Assembly: GCF_014646755.1 (NCBI RefSeq) | Contig: NZ_BMNW01000005.1 | Coordinates: 310,001 to 374,000 of the forward strand | Length of the DNA stretch: 64,000 nucleotides | Reading direction: 5' to 3' | DNA from: Pseudomonas asuensis | Lineage (GTDB): Bacteria > Pseudomonadota > Gammaproteobacteria > Pseudomonadales > Pseudomonadaceae | Part shown: in pieces, positions 35,595-45,001 of the stretch | Layout: every line of letters begins with the position of its first letter | Numbering within the stretch: the stretch's first letter is position 1 | The notes under the pieces: model-generated | Seen by the model: the letters and a program-made list of their open reading frames with translations, nothing else | Databases searched by the model: none | Told to the model about the DNA's origin: nothing | Made by a program: the position numbers and the translations under genes

Positions 35595-36835
35595 GGCGTG
35601 CCTGGGTGCGGCTCTGGATAGTCACGGGTCAAGCCCAGCATCTGGGCATAGGGCCCATTCCACAGTTGCTCATGCAACTGGCGAATGCGCTCAGCCATGG
35701 CACGGTCCTGCATGACGACTTCAAGGTTACGTGAGTTGTCCAGATAGCCGCCGAGCCAGTTGCTGGTGCCTACCCAGGCCAGGCGTCCATCAATCACCAT
35801 CGTCTTGCTATGGATCACTCGCGCAAAGGGAATGAAACCGCCCGGATCGGCCGGCAGCGTGACGATCTTGATTTGCACATTTGGTAGCACGGCCAGGCTT
35901 TTCAGGTAGTCGATCTCCGGTGCGCCCGTGTTCCAGTGGGACACCATTAGCTTGATGGATACCCCTCGGGCGGCCGCCGCGCGCAAGGCATTGTCGATCA
36001 CCGGGTAATACGGACGGGTATTATCCGGCCCATAGGATAACGGCGCATAGTCAAGCAACTGCACACGCACCTCATGCTGTGCTTGGGCGAGCAAACGCGG
36101 TAACTCTATCTGGGAGTCGCGCACGCCGGGCGGGTTGTAGCGCGCAGGGCTGGCGACCAAGTAATTGCCGGTGGGTGATGGCTCCCTGCTGGAGTCCTGT
36201 CGCGGCTGCGGAATCGGTTTGCCCTCCGCCAAAGCCTGCTGTGCCTGCCAGTCCTGGTTGAAAATAGCCTGTATTTGACCCGCTACCGTACGGTCGCTGA
36301 TCCGCACACCTGTTTCGTGGATATGCGTAAGGGAGCGCCAATCAAAATTCTGGCTACCCACAAAGGCCTCGCGGCCATCCACGACCAGATATTTGGCGTG
36401 AATGATTCCCCCGGTCAGCTGGCCATACGGCAATACATGCAAGGTCAGATTGGGAATGCTGCGCAAGCGGTCCAGCGTGGCAGGGTCCGACATCCGCAGC
36501 CCCTTCTCTTCCAGCAGGAAGCGAATCGTTACACCGCGCTGCCCGGCCGCCTGTAAATGCTCGATCACGGTATCCAATTGTGAGCCCGGCTGACCGGACG
36601 CATAGAATTGGCCAATGTCGATACGGTGCTGGGCCCGGTCGAACATTTCGCTCCAGACCTCGACCGGGTTACGCAGGTCAGCCGTTGCCAGATCGGTCGC
36701 CACCGGCACGGTATGCACCAGCTCGAACCCTGGAATCTTGAAATCGGCCCAACTGAGCGTACTGGCGCTGAGCAGGAAAAACCCAAAACACAGGCGTCGA
36801 GCGCCACGGATCGGCAAACGGGACAATACAGGCAT
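35591..36835 (-). CDS. Phospholipase D-like/cardiolipin synthase-like protein, secreted
   Basis: A 414-residue protein with a cleavable signal (GFFLLSASTLSWA) and two HKD half-sites: HAKYLVVDGREAFVGSQNFD and HSKTMVIDGRLAWVGTSNW. Two half-sites form one active site that hydrolyses or transfers phosphodiesters. The export signal suggests a periplasmic or secreted phospholipase rather than an inner-membrane cardiolipin synthase. ATG 36835 is preferred over a TTG at 36850. Coupled to the PAP2 phosphatase, which could take phosphatidic acid onward. It follows exbB by 61 bases and may share its transcript. Confidence 0.82.
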   Translation of the reverse strand: MPVLSRLPIRGARRLCFGFFLLSASTLSWADFKIPGFELVHTVPVATDLATADLRNPVEVWSEMFDRAQHRIDIGQFYASGQPGSQLDTVIEHLQAAGQRGVTIRFLLEEKGLRMSDPATLDRLRSIPNLTLHVLPYGQLTGGIIHAKYLVVDGREAFVGSQNFDWRSLTHIHETGVRISDRTVAGQIQAIFNQDWQAQQALAEGKPIPQPRQDSSREPSPTGNYLVASPARYNPPGVRDSQIELPRLLAQAQHEVRVQLLDYAPLSYGPDNTRPYYPVIDNALRAAAARGVSIKLMVSHWNTGAPEIDYLKSLAVLPNVQIKIVTLPADPGGFIPFARVIHSKTMVIDGRLAWVGTSNWLGGYLDNSRNLEVVMQDRAMAERIRQLHEQLWNGPYAQMLGLTRDYPEPHPGTP

Positions 36836-36895
36836 GGAGGTCTCAAACAAGAAGAAAAAGACTGGCGAGGACCGATTGGCCCTCGCCGCAACCGA

Positions 36896-37546
36896 TCAGG
36901 CGGTACGGTACTGCGCCATTGGCTCTGCAGATAGAACGTGGGCTTCATCCACAGGCTGCGCCCCCATGCTGGCGCGAATCAGCAGGATCTTGAGCTGATC
37001 GTTGATGCGCTCCAGGCGATCCTGGAAGAAGTTATGAAAGACCACGCAGCCCAGCGCGATGGCAATACCCAAACCGGTCGCAAAGAGCGCCGTTCCGATG
37101 CCTGCCGAAATCTGGCCTGGATCAGAGACACCTGCCGAAGCCAGCGCCTTGAAGGTATCAATAATGCCCAGAATGGTGCCCAACAGACCCAGCAGCGGCG
37201 CTGCGGTCGTAATGGTTTCGACGATCCACAGGCTACGCGCCAGCGGTGCACGGGTCGCCAGGTACTGCGCTTCGATAATCTCGTCCAGTTCCTTGCGAGT
37301 GCCGCGCTGCGCCTTTTGCGCCAGTACCGGCCGCACCATGGTAAGCGGCAGACTTTCGCGGCGGGTAAAGGACTCAGGCAGATCACGGTCACTGCGGACC
37401 TTGGCCGTCAGCAGCGCCTCCAGTTGACGCGCCTGCTTGCGGATATACGCAAAGTACAGGCTACGCTCGATGATAACGAAGAGCGCAATGGCGATAGCGC
37501 CATACATGACATAAAACGTGATGTCATGAAGCAGGTCGGTATTCAT
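36896..37546 (-). CDS. exbB: ExbB-type proton channel protein
   Basis: A 216-residue MotA/TolQ/ExbB protein. Three membrane segments and the conserved TAPLLGLLGTILGIIDTFKAL are seen, plus a late pore segment ISAGIGTALFATGLGIAIALGCVVFHN. With ExbD it passes the proton gradient to TonB. The ATG at 37546 has GAGG 9 bases upstream. It is the last of the four transport genes, after the receptor, instead of beside exbD as usual. Confidence 0.9.
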   Translation of the reverse strand: MNTDLLHDITFYVMYGAIAIALFVIIERSLYFAYIRKQARQLEALLTAKVRSDRDLPESFTRRESLPLTMVRPVLAQKAQRGTRKELDEIIEAQYLATRAPLARSLWIVETITTAAPLLGLLGTILGIIDTFKALASAGVSDPGQISAGIGTALFATGLGIAIALGCVVFHNFFQDRLERINDQLKILLIRASMGAQPVDEAHVLSAEPMAQYRTA

Positions 37547-37577
37547 ATTCAGCACACCTCTTACAGCAACTCAAGAA

Positions 37578-39860
37578 TCAGAAATTAGCTTCCAGGGAGA
37601 CCATGACGGTCCGCTCGACACCGACGATGTAGGCCGGATCACCGTCGCGATAGCCGCTATAGCTCGCGGCGTTGGTCTTGGTGGTGTACACGCCGTCCAG
37701 GTACTTCTTGTCGAACAGGTTGTCGATGTTCAGGCGCAGGGTTGCGTCCTTGACGATGTGCTTGTCTACCGGCAAATGCACGCCAGCCCCGAGGTTAAAG
37801 ACAGTCCGCCCCGGAATGCTCTCGTCGTTGGTCAGGTCGCCATAGAGCTTGCTGGTGTATTTGGCGCCGAACGTGCCGTAGTAGCGTCCGTCGTCATAGC
37901 CGATATTGGCGGCCAGCATATGCTTGGGCACATTGGCGAACTGCTTGCCACTGGTAGGCAGCTCCACCGCAACGCCATTGTTGTAGGCAGTGATATCGTC
38001 CTTCTGCTTGGCGCGGGTGTAAGTGTAGGACGTGTAGTAGTTGAAGTTATGTGGCAGCAGGCCACTCCATTCCAGCTCAAGGCCCATGTTATCCACGCCG
38101 CCGGCGTTGATATCAGCGTAGTCTCCATTCTCGTCGCGCGAGGAAACCTGGCGGTCCTTGAACTTCAGGTAGAACAAGGTAGCCGACAGAGCCATGTCTT
38201 CCTGGGTATAGCGCCAGCCCAGCTCGTTGCTCCAGCTCGTCTCGGGGTTGAGATTGATCGAGCCTTCACCCTGATCGTACAACACGTAGTTGTAGGGGAT
38301 GCGCATGTTGCGGGTCAGGTTATAGAAGAACTGATTTTGCTCGTCGAAGCGGTAGCCGATGCCAAAGGTCGGCAGCACCTTGTTGTAGTTCTGGTGGCGC
38401 TTTTCCGGTAACTCGGTCAGGCTGCCATGGTTGGTGCCCTTGCGGTCAACGTCCATGTAGGCCACCCCGGCATTCAGCGTCCAGTCCGGGTTCACGTACC
38501 AGGTGTCCTGCACCCAGATCTTTTGCGCGGGTGTAACGGTGTAGCGGTCGCGCCCCTGGATGATGTTGCCGTTGGCGTCACGGGTCTCATCCGAGTCCGA
38601 CCAGACACTCTCTGGCTTGCCACTGGCCTTTAACGCAATGAATGGCTGCGTCTGCCGCTGCCGGGCGCGCTCATACCAGTAACCGAACTGCAGGCTGTGG
38701 TCGTCCAGGTCCCAGTTCAGCTTGGTGGTAATACCTGGACGCCAGGTCTGGGTTCGGGATGGCCGATAGTAGACGCCTGTGTAGGACAAGCCGTCATTGG
38801 CATAATTACCAGCCGTAGGGAGATTGCCCAGATCATAGACACCGTTGCTGCTGGTGCCCCGGTTAAGCGAATAAGCCGAACTGCCTACCCCGCTGCCGTC
38901 CCCCCAGTAGTAATAAGGGATCACCGACAAGGACATGTCGTCACGCAGGCGGAATTGGGTATTGAGCACACCGGTAAAGGTCTTGAACGGGTTCTGTGCC
39001 AGCTCGTAGTACTTGGAGATCTTACCGTTGGAGCCCACAGTTGCCGGGTTAGGGTTGGGGTCGTACTTGCGTCCGTACTGGGTGAACTCATTCTTGGTGA
39101 GCTGACTGTAGTTATTGTTGTCCTGCTCGTGGTACTTGAGGATCAGGTTGGCCGTGTTGCCGTCCCCAGCATCGAAGAAGCTGTTCCACTCTACCTTGTC
39201 GGCTCGAACGGCACCGTGACCACGCCACATCTGGCCCTCGGTATGCGAGGCAGACAGCCAGTTGGACAGGCCATTCCACTCACCGGTGTTTAGCCGGGCA
39301 AAGGTCTTGTAGGTACCATTGTTGCCTACTGCCTGCTTAACAAATACACCGGTTTCCTTGGTTGGCCGAACGGTTGTCAACGTAAGGTTGCCGCCACTGG
39401 AACCAATGTGTGGGCCATCTGCATCCGAGGCGCCTTGCACGACGGAAATCTGGTCAATGTTCTCCGGATCGCCCAGCAGGTTGGAATACAGCGCATAGTT
39501 GCCCGAGTCGTTGATCGGCATACCGTCAACAGACATGCCAACCTGATCGGAGTTAAGCCCGCGCATGGTAAAGCGAAAACCCGACAGGCCTGTGGCGTCT
39601 TCGCTGGAAATATTCAGACCCGGCGTGTACTTGAGTCGGTCAATCGCATTGGCTGTAGCAGTCTGCTTGTCCATGGCCTCACGCGTGATGGTAGAGCGCG
39701 ACTTGGGGCTCTCCTCAGGCGTCATGTACCCGCTGCCCAGCGTGGTCTTTCCTTCAACACCAATGGTGCCGACATCACGCTCACCGGTTTCCTGTGCCAT
39801 GGCCACGCCATGACACAACCCGGAAGCAACCAGGGCAAGATAAATCCTTGTGTACTTCAT
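37578..39860 (-). CDS. TonB-dependent outer-membrane receptor
   Basis: A 760-residue receptor with a signal peptide (cleavage near AMA-QE), a short N-terminal part where GTIGVEGK may hold the TonB box, a plug domain (GLNISSEDATGLSGFRFTMRGLNSDQVGMSVDGMPINDSGNYALYSNLL), and a large beta-barrel ending in MVSLEANF with terminal Phe. The ligand is not evident; neither siderophore synthesis nor uptake genes are adjacent. GAGGAAC precedes ATG 39860. It sits with its own tonB, exbB and exbD, so these four may form a dedicated uptake system. Confidence 0.92.
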   Translation of the reverse strand: MKYTRIYLALVASGLCHGVAMAQETGERDVGTIGVEGKTTLGSGYMTPEESPKSRSTITREAMDKQTATANAIDRLKYTPGLNISSEDATGLSGFRFTMRGLNSDQVGMSVDGMPINDSGNYALYSNLLGDPENIDQISVVQGASDADGPHIGSSGGNLTLTTVRPTKETGVFVKQAVGNNGTYKTFARLNTGEWNGLSNWLSASHTEGQMWRGHGAVRADKVEWNSFFDAGDGNTANLILKYHEQDNNNYSQLTKNEFTQYGRKYDPNPNPATVGSNGKISKYYELAQNPFKTFTGVLNTQFRLRDDMSLSVIPYYYWGDGSGVGSSAYSLNRGTSSNGVYDLGNLPTAGNYANDGLSYTGVYYRPSRTQTWRPGITTKLNWDLDDHSLQFGYWYERARQRQTQPFIALKASGKPESVWSDSDETRDANGNIIQGRDRYTVTPAQKIWVQDTWYVNPDWTLNAGVAYMDVDRKGTNHGSLTELPEKRHQNYNKVLPTFGIGYRFDEQNQFFYNLTRNMRIPYNYVLYDQGEGSINLNPETSWSNELGWRYTQEDMALSATLFYLKFKDRQVSSRDENGDYADINAGGVDNMGLELEWSGLLPHNFNYYTSYTYTRAKQKDDITAYNNGVAVELPTSGKQFANVPKHMLAANIGYDDGRYYGTFGAKYTSKLYGDLTNDESIPGRTVFNLGAGVHLPVDKHIVKDATLRLNIDNLFDKKYLDGVYTTKTNAASYSGYRDGDPAYIVGVERTVMVSLEANF

Positions 39861-39882
39861 TGAAGTTCCTCGAGTCGGGTAA

Positions 39883-40647
39883 TCACTGCATGCTGTAACT
39901 GAAGGTGGCGGTAAACCGCAGCTGGTCCTTGCCGGCAAAGGCCTCGGCCGGAAACGGCTTGACGCTCTTGATACGGTTCAGGCTGTTGGTGGCGGCGCGG
40001 TTGAGCAGCATGCTGCTGGCCTTGTCCTGTATGCCGGAATCCAATACATGCCCGGCGCGATCCACCAGCAACCAAATCACGACATCACCCTGGGGCCGCT
40101 CAAGCGACGCCTGACGCCCGGTGGGGTACTGCTTGTAACGGTCCAGCTCTGCACGCAGACCCTGTACATAGCCGCCCTCCAACGCCTGGGCATTGACCGT
40201 CGGCTTGGGCGGTGTGGCTGGCGCAACCGGGGCGGGTTTGGCCGCGACCGGTGCAGGTGTCGGCATCGGCCTGGCTACAGGCTGCTCAACCTTGGCCACA
40301 GGCTTGGGTTGCGGTTTTGGCTGTGGCTTGGGTTGCGGCTTGGGTACGGGCTTAGGCTCGGGCTTGGGTTGCGGTTTGGGAGGCGGCGGCAGGGCTGCCT
40401 CCTCTTCCTCAACAACAGGCTCCGGCGGAGGCGCATCAACCGGTTCGGCTACAGGCTCCGGCGGTGTAACGACCGGCTCGGGTTCCTGAACAGGGTCTGG
40501 TTCAACCAAAGCCAATTCCACGGCCGACTCGTCGTATACCGGCTGGACTTTCAGTGGGGTACGCTGGGCATACACGGCGATCATGACTAGAGCAGCAAGC
40601 GCAGGCAGCCAGCCCAACATATGGCGGGAGCGATAAAACACGTACAT
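39883..40647 (-). CDS. tonB: TonB energy transducer
   Basis: A 254-residue TonB: a membrane anchor at about 10-26 (LGWLPALAALVMIAVYA), a periplasmic Pro/Lys/Glu spacer of about 110 residues made of PKPQPKP-type repeats, and a C-terminal domain (QYPTGRQASLERPQGDVVIWLLVDRAGHVLDSGI) that docks on receptors. The unusual spacer is long and strongly repeated. It starts 4 bases after exbD and is followed 23 bases later by the receptor gene. Confidence 0.9.
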   Translation of the reverse strand: MYVFYRSRHMLGWLPALAALVMIAVYAQRTPLKVQPVYDESAVELALVEPDPVQEPEPVVTPPEPVAEPVDAPPPEPVVEEEEAALPPPPKPQPKPEPKPVPKPQPKPQPKPQPKPVAKVEQPVARPMPTPAPVAAKPAPVAPATPPKPTVNAQALEGGYVQGLRAELDRYKQYPTGRQASLERPQGDVVIWLLVDRAGHVLDSGIQDKASSMLLNRAATNSLNRIKSVKPFPAEAFAGKDQLRFTATFSYSMQ

Positions 40648-40650
40648 AAG

Positions 40651-41058
40651 TCAGGACTTGCGAGTAGCGATGGAGACGGAGGTAAAGCCGCCCAAACGAA
40701 GGGTGTCCATCACCTCAACCAACCGGGCGACTTCTACACCCTTGTCGCTGTTAACGATGATGGTCGTCTTGCTGTCCGGCTTTTCCTGCGCCTTGAGCGC
40801 GGCAACCAGAGCATCGACCTGAATGTCCTGCCCATCCAGTTGCAATTCACCGTTGGTACCCAACGTCAGAATGGCTTTGTTTTGCGGTTTGAGCTGCTGC
40901 GCACTGCTGGCGCTGGGCAATTGAGTTTTCATCCCTAACGCCGGAATCACATTCAGGCTTACCAATACAAAGAAGACCAACAGGAACATCATCACATCGA
41001 TCATCGGGATGAGCTCGATATGAGCCTTGCGCTTCTTGGGTTCGTCCCAGGTTCTCAT
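40651..41058 (-). CDS. exbD: ExbD-type biopolymer transport protein
   Basis: A 135-residue ExbD/TolR protein with one membrane helix (IPMIDVMMFLLVFFVLVSL) that carries the key proton-handling aspartate D in PMIDVM, then a periplasmic domain. Works with ExbB. ATG 41058 is set by GGAGGG about 9 bases upstream; the longer frame from 41232 is leader. First gene of the operon, divergent from the racemase gene; no Fur site could be read with confidence in the 210-base gap. Confidence 0.9.
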   Translation of the reverse strand: MRTWDEPKKRKAHIELIPMIDVMMFLLVFFVLVSLNVIPALGMKTQLPSASSAQQLKPQNKAILTLGTNGELQLDGQDIQVDALVAALKAQEKPDSKTTIIVNSDKGVEVARLVEVMDTLRLGGFTSVSIATRKS

Positions 41059-41268
41059 TATGACTGCCCTCCAAAATGATGGGGGCACGCTAACAACCGA
41101 AAATGACAGCGGGGTTAAGTATTTTTGACCATTTAAAGCTCTAGGCTGGGTATCTTGCTGAGTAATCGATACAGTTGTTAACCATTTCGGCAGTACAACC
41201 GCTTCTTCACTTGCCTCGCTTTTCCTGCTCATGAGACGGTTCTAACTCTACGCTCAAGGAGCTACACC

Positions 41269-41973
41269 ATGCGCACATTGGGACTTCTGGCTGGCATGAG
41301 CTGGGAAAGCTCGGTCACGTACTATCGCCTTCTCAATCAAATCGCCCGACAGCGCCTTGGTGGTCTGCATTCGGCGCCACTGCTTATGTGGTCGGTCGAT
41401 TTTGCAAAGGTTGCCGAGCTGCAACATCATGGCGATTGGGACGGTTGCGCCACGCTTCTAATAGATGCAGCACGTCATCTGGAAACGGCAGGCGCCGAAG
41501 GTTTGCTTATCTGCACCAACACCATGCACAAGCTGGCCGAACCTATCCAGGCGGCGATCGGTATTCCCTTGATCCACATTGCTGACGCGACTGCGAAAGC
41601 GTTAACGAAAGCCGGTATGCAGCGCCCTGCCCTGCTTGCTACGCGCTTTACCATGGAGCAGGACTTTTATACTGGCTCCTTGCGTGCTTACGGCTTGGAC
41701 CCACGGGTGCCAGATGCCCCCGGTCGCGAGCGGGTTCATCAGATCATCTATGAGGAGCTATGCCAGGGCGTAGTTCGGGACGAATCCAGACAGGCCTATC
41801 TGGCAGAGATCGACAAGCTGGCTGAGCAGGGCGCCGACAGCGTGATCCTGGGCTGTACGGAAATCGGATTACTGCTCACCCAACGGGATCTCGCTCTTCC
41901 TGTCTTCGATACGACCGAAATTCATGCCGAAGCCGCAATGGATTTTGCCTTGAATAAAGAGACGCTGCCGTAA
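41269..41973 (+). CDS. Aspartate/glutamate racemase (YgeA-type)
   Basis: A 234-residue PLP-independent racemase. The catalytic cysteine pair is C82 in ICTNTMHK and a second Cys near 198 in ILGCTEIGLLL. It begins MRTLGLLAGMSWESSVTYYRLLN, the YgeA-type start. It interconverts amino-acid enantiomers, with broad specificity in this subgroup. AAGGAG precedes ATG 41269 by 7 bases. The last codons lie in the first arm of the downstream hairpin. Confidence 0.9.
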   Translation: MRTLGLLAGMSWESSVTYYRLLNQIARQRLGGLHSAPLLMWSVDFAKVAELQHHGDWDGCATLLIDAARHLETAGAEGLLICTNTMHKLAEPIQAAIGIPLIHIADATAKALTKAGMQRPALLATRFTMEQDFYTGSLRAYGLDPRVPDAPGRERVHQIIYEELCQGVVRDESRQAYLAEIDKLAEQGADSVILGCTEIGLLLTQRDLALPVFDTTEIHAEAAMDFALNKETLP

Positions 41974-41992
41974 GGCACGGCAGCGTCTCTTT
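41956..41992. terminator. Bidirectional terminator in the end of the racemase gene
   Basis: Perfect 15-base arms AAAGAGACGCTGCCG and its complement around a 7-base loop. The stop codon of the racemase is in the loop side (41971-41973), so the last five codons are part of the stem. Both directions end in A/T-rich bases, fitting both the racemase and the converging curlin cluster. Confidence 0.85.
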
Positions 41993-41995
41993 CCA

Positions 41996-43345
41996 TTATT
42001 GTTGAAGCACAGAAGCCACGTTGTTCAAACCATTCTGAACGACGGTCGCCGAGTCATTTCCGCTGTTGAAGTCACCATTGACCAGCCCGCCCTGAACTAC
42101 TGTCGCCACGTTGCCGCTCAGGCTCTGGCTGATACTGGCCTCGTTACCGCCATTGCTCCAGCTTTGCGTCAGGCTGGCGCTATTGAGGTCACCGCTCTGG
42201 GTAATTTCAGCCATGGCCGTCCCCGTGGGATTAGCCTGGGTGATGTCGGCCTCGTTGTCATTGCCAGTCTGGGTAATTTCGGCCTGCCGGCTGCCCCAGA
42301 GCTGATCAATCGAAGCGGTGTTGCGATCTCCCTACTGCGTAATTTGCGCTGCACTGCTATAGACACTAGGCCCGCCGCCGCCCTGTACCGCGCTGGCTTG
42401 GTTGGCATTACCGGTCTGGTTGACACTGATCAGACTCGCGTCAGCCTGCTGACTAAGCGTTGCGCTGTTGGCTGAACCCAACTGATATAACTCGATCGTG
42501 CTGTTGATAACCGACTGGTTCAGAGTAACGACGTTGTCATCGCCAATAGAGCTACCTGCAATAGATGCTCCCGTTCCCGACTGCGTAGCCGTCAGCTGAT
42601 TGCTATTGCCTTCCTGAAGAAAATTGAATTCAGCAAGGCCGCCCTGGCTGAGGCTAGCAGCGTTATCGTTGCCGACCTGATCCAGTGTTGTGCGAGACGT
42701 GTAGCGTGAGGTGTCCTGATCAACCTGAGCAGCATTACCATTGCCATTTTGGGAAACCGTTGCAATAGCGCCTGCCCCCGTTCCGCTTTGCTCGAGTGTA
42801 ATCGCGTTGTTGTCACCCAGTTGCGTTGTCTGCCCAGTACCGTAACCGTATTGGGTCACTTGTGTCGTATTGCCATTACCAATACTGGAAGTATTGGCTG
42901 AATTGGCGTACCACTGTTGCTCAATGGTATGCGTGTTGTTATTGCCTTCCTGATAGACCGTGGCCGCAGAACCCTGGGGTTCTAGCTGATAGAGCGTCAC
43001 GCTGTTATCGTCACCCGCCTGTGTCACTGTGGCAGCTTGAGCCTCCCCCTCTTGAACGACATAAGCGGTATTGCGGCTGCCGGTCTGGGCCAGATCGATT
43101 GTATTGGGCGAAAAGGTCGTGTTCTGAACAGTCTCCGCGACGTTGTCATCGCCGTTCTGGACAATGGCAGATCGGCCAAAATTTCCCGTCTGTGTCTGCG
43201 TCGCCTGATTTCTCGCGCCCTGCTGCTCCAGCGTGGCCTCGTTGTTGTCTCCTGCCTGACTTTGGATAGCGGTATTGCTTTCAGCATAGGCATGACTGCC
43301 AATAACCAACATCAAGGCAACAGCCAAGGGTTTTAACCTGAACAT
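41996..43345 (-). pseudogene. Curlin-repeat protein gene interrupted by an in-frame amber codon
   Basis: A CsgA/CsgB-like gene of 449 codons with signal peptide (MFRLKPLAVALMLVIGSHAYA) and repeats QxGxxNxAxxxQ. The frame is broken only by TAG at 42334-42332: 337 codons before it and 111 after it continue the same repeat pattern (...AQITQ stop GDRNTASIDQ...). The residue lost sits at the variable x of Q-x-G-D, so a single base change such as CAG to TAG explains it. The 3' end (ASVLQQ) matches the ends of the paralogues. ATG 43345 has GAGGGA at a good distance; a GTG two codons earlier is rejected. Confidence 0.8.
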
Positions 43346-43463
43346 ATGCACGTCCCTCAGTAGCGTTATTGTTGTTGTCCGGGCCTGTATCTCACAGGGT
43401 CGGACAGGCGGTAACGCACGTCTGGACTAAAGCAGTAGCTTTCAGGTCCAGGCGCTGAAACAA

Positions 43464-43496
43464 CAGGTACTGCCGCAAGGCACGGCAGCACCTGCT
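43464..43496. terminator. Hairpin between two curlin genes
   Basis: Arms CAGGT-CTGCCG and CGGCAG-ACCTG each with one bulged base around a 7-base loop, just beyond the end of the second curlin gene (43501). The loop and inner arms repeat the sequence of the terminator at 41956, suggesting duplication together with the gene end. Confidence 0.6.
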
Positions 43497-43500
43497 ACAG

Positions 43501-44877
43501 CTACTGCTGCACAATGGAGGCCGTGTTGTTCAGGCCGGTCTGCGCAATCGTTGCACTGTTACCCCCCAGGGTGATATCGCCATTTACCCTGCCGCCCTGG
43601 GTAATGCTGGCGATATTGCCAGACACGCTCTGAGTGATGTCTGCGTGGTTCGCACTAGAGGAAACCTGCTGCGTAATCGTGGCATCCAGGTTATCGCCGC
43701 TCTGCACGATGTCCGCAGAATTGCCCCCGACGAAGTCTTCTTGCTGAATCGTGGCCTGATTGGCCATGCCGGTCTGCTCGATAGAGCCGGAGCCGTTTAG
43801 GTTGACCCTTTGGTTGATCGTGGCCGCGTTGCTGTCGCCATTCTGTGTGATCAGTGCAGAGCCATTTACATTGTCGATAAAGAACACTTCGGTTTGAACA
43901 ACGGTGGCGGCATTATCAGTACCCGTTTGAGACACTTCCGCGTTATTACTGCCCCCTCCTTGTGAAAGCGTCAGCGTGTTACCATCGCCCTGCTGGCTGG
44001 CCGTCGCGTTAAGCGATGTCCCATCCTGGGTAACGTTCATCACATTGTTATTACCTGTGATAGTACCCGTGAACGAGCCCATCCAAATGCTCTGGTCAAC
44101 CGTACTCGCATTGCCTGTCCCCTCTTGGGTAAGGGCCAGAGAAGCCATGTCGGATGCTTGCGTAACCTCTGCCGTATTGGCGCTACCCAGCTGGTTAAGC
44201 GTCAGATCGATCTGACCATAGCGGCCTGAGGACTGGTAGACCGTCGCTGAATGATCGTTTCCCTCCTGATAGATCGCCATATCGCCGCCGGCATAAGAGA
44301 CATACTGCTCTAGATCCAGCGTGTTTCCGTCACCTCGCTGCTCGGCCCGGATAGGCTCACTGCCGCCACCTCCGTTTTGCCGGACGGTTGCCATATTACG
44401 GTTACCGACACTCGTTATCTCCAGTTCATTGGCGTAGCTTCGCTGTAGGATGGTGTGAGTATTTTCGTCCCCCTCCTGATACAACGTGGCCACCGATCCG
44501 CTCCCTTCCTGCTGATCAAGCATGACATCGTTACCATCGCCCCGCTGCGTCACGGTAGCCTCATGCCCGCTACCCATCTGCTGATTGATCGCAGCTGTAT
44601 TCTCATTCCCGGTCTGCTCGAGCTGTATGACATTGGCAGAAGAAAATTGCGCCTGCTGATTAGTCTCTGCGAGGTTGTTATTGCCAGTCTGCACAATGGC
44701 CGAGCGACTGTATTCGCCGCTCTGGAGCTGCGTAGCGGTATTACCTTCACCTGTCTGCTCCAGGGTCGCTTCGTTGTAATTACCGTCTTGCGTTTGCGTG
44801 GCAGTGTTATTTGCAGCCAGGGCATAGCTGCCGGAGAGCATCAGTAATGCTACGGCCAGGGGTTTGAGTGTGAACAT
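43501..44877 (-). CDS. Curlin-repeat secreted protein (458 aa)
   Basis: A 458-residue secreted protein. The signal peptide ends at YALA-AN. The rest is one continuous array of roughly twenty units of about 22 residues with the amyloid curlin pattern (Q-x-G-x-x-N-x-A-x-x-x-Q), such as GDGNDVMLDQQEGSGSVATLYQ. It should form a beta-solenoid and may assemble as functional amyloid. It ends ASIVQQ. ATG 44877 is chosen since AGAGGGA lies about 7 bases upstream; that leader is shared with the next gene. No cysteine is evident. Known csg export genes are not nearby. Confidence 0.85.
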   Translation of the reverse strand: MFTLKPLAVALLMLSGSYALAANNTATQTQDGNYNEATLEQTGEGNTATQLQSGEYSRSAIVQTGNNNLAETNQQAQFSSANVIQLEQTGNENTAAINQQMGSGHEATVTQRGDGNDVMLDQQEGSGSVATLYQEGDENTHTILQRSYANELEITSVGNRNMATVRQNGGGGSEPIRAEQRGDGNTLDLEQYVSYAGGDMAIYQEGNDHSATVYQSSGRYGQIDLTLNQLGSANTAEVTQASDMASLALTQEGTGNASTVDQSIWMGSFTGTITGNNNVMNVTQDGTSLNATASQQGDGNTLTLSQGGGSNNAEVSQTGTDNAATVVQTEVFFIDNVNGSALITQNGDSNAATINQRVNLNGSGSIEQTGMANQATIQQEDFVGGNSADIVQSGDNLDATITQQVSSSANHADITQSVSGNIASITQGGRVNGDITLGGNSATIAQTGLNNTASIVQQ

Positions 44878-45001
44878 GAGAGATCCCTCTAGAGAGTAAA
44901 TTGACAAATCCAGGCCGTGGGCAGGCGGCCCGCGCCGCCGCTGTGCCTGTTGCGATCAGGGATTGGCATTCCTGCTGAAGCGAAGCCAATCCTTGTCTTT
45001 A

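Noticed and set aside
41059-41268. Fur or Zur box before exbD
   Set aside because: I looked for GATAATGATAATC- and GTTATANNATAAC-like sequences and saw none with enough matches.
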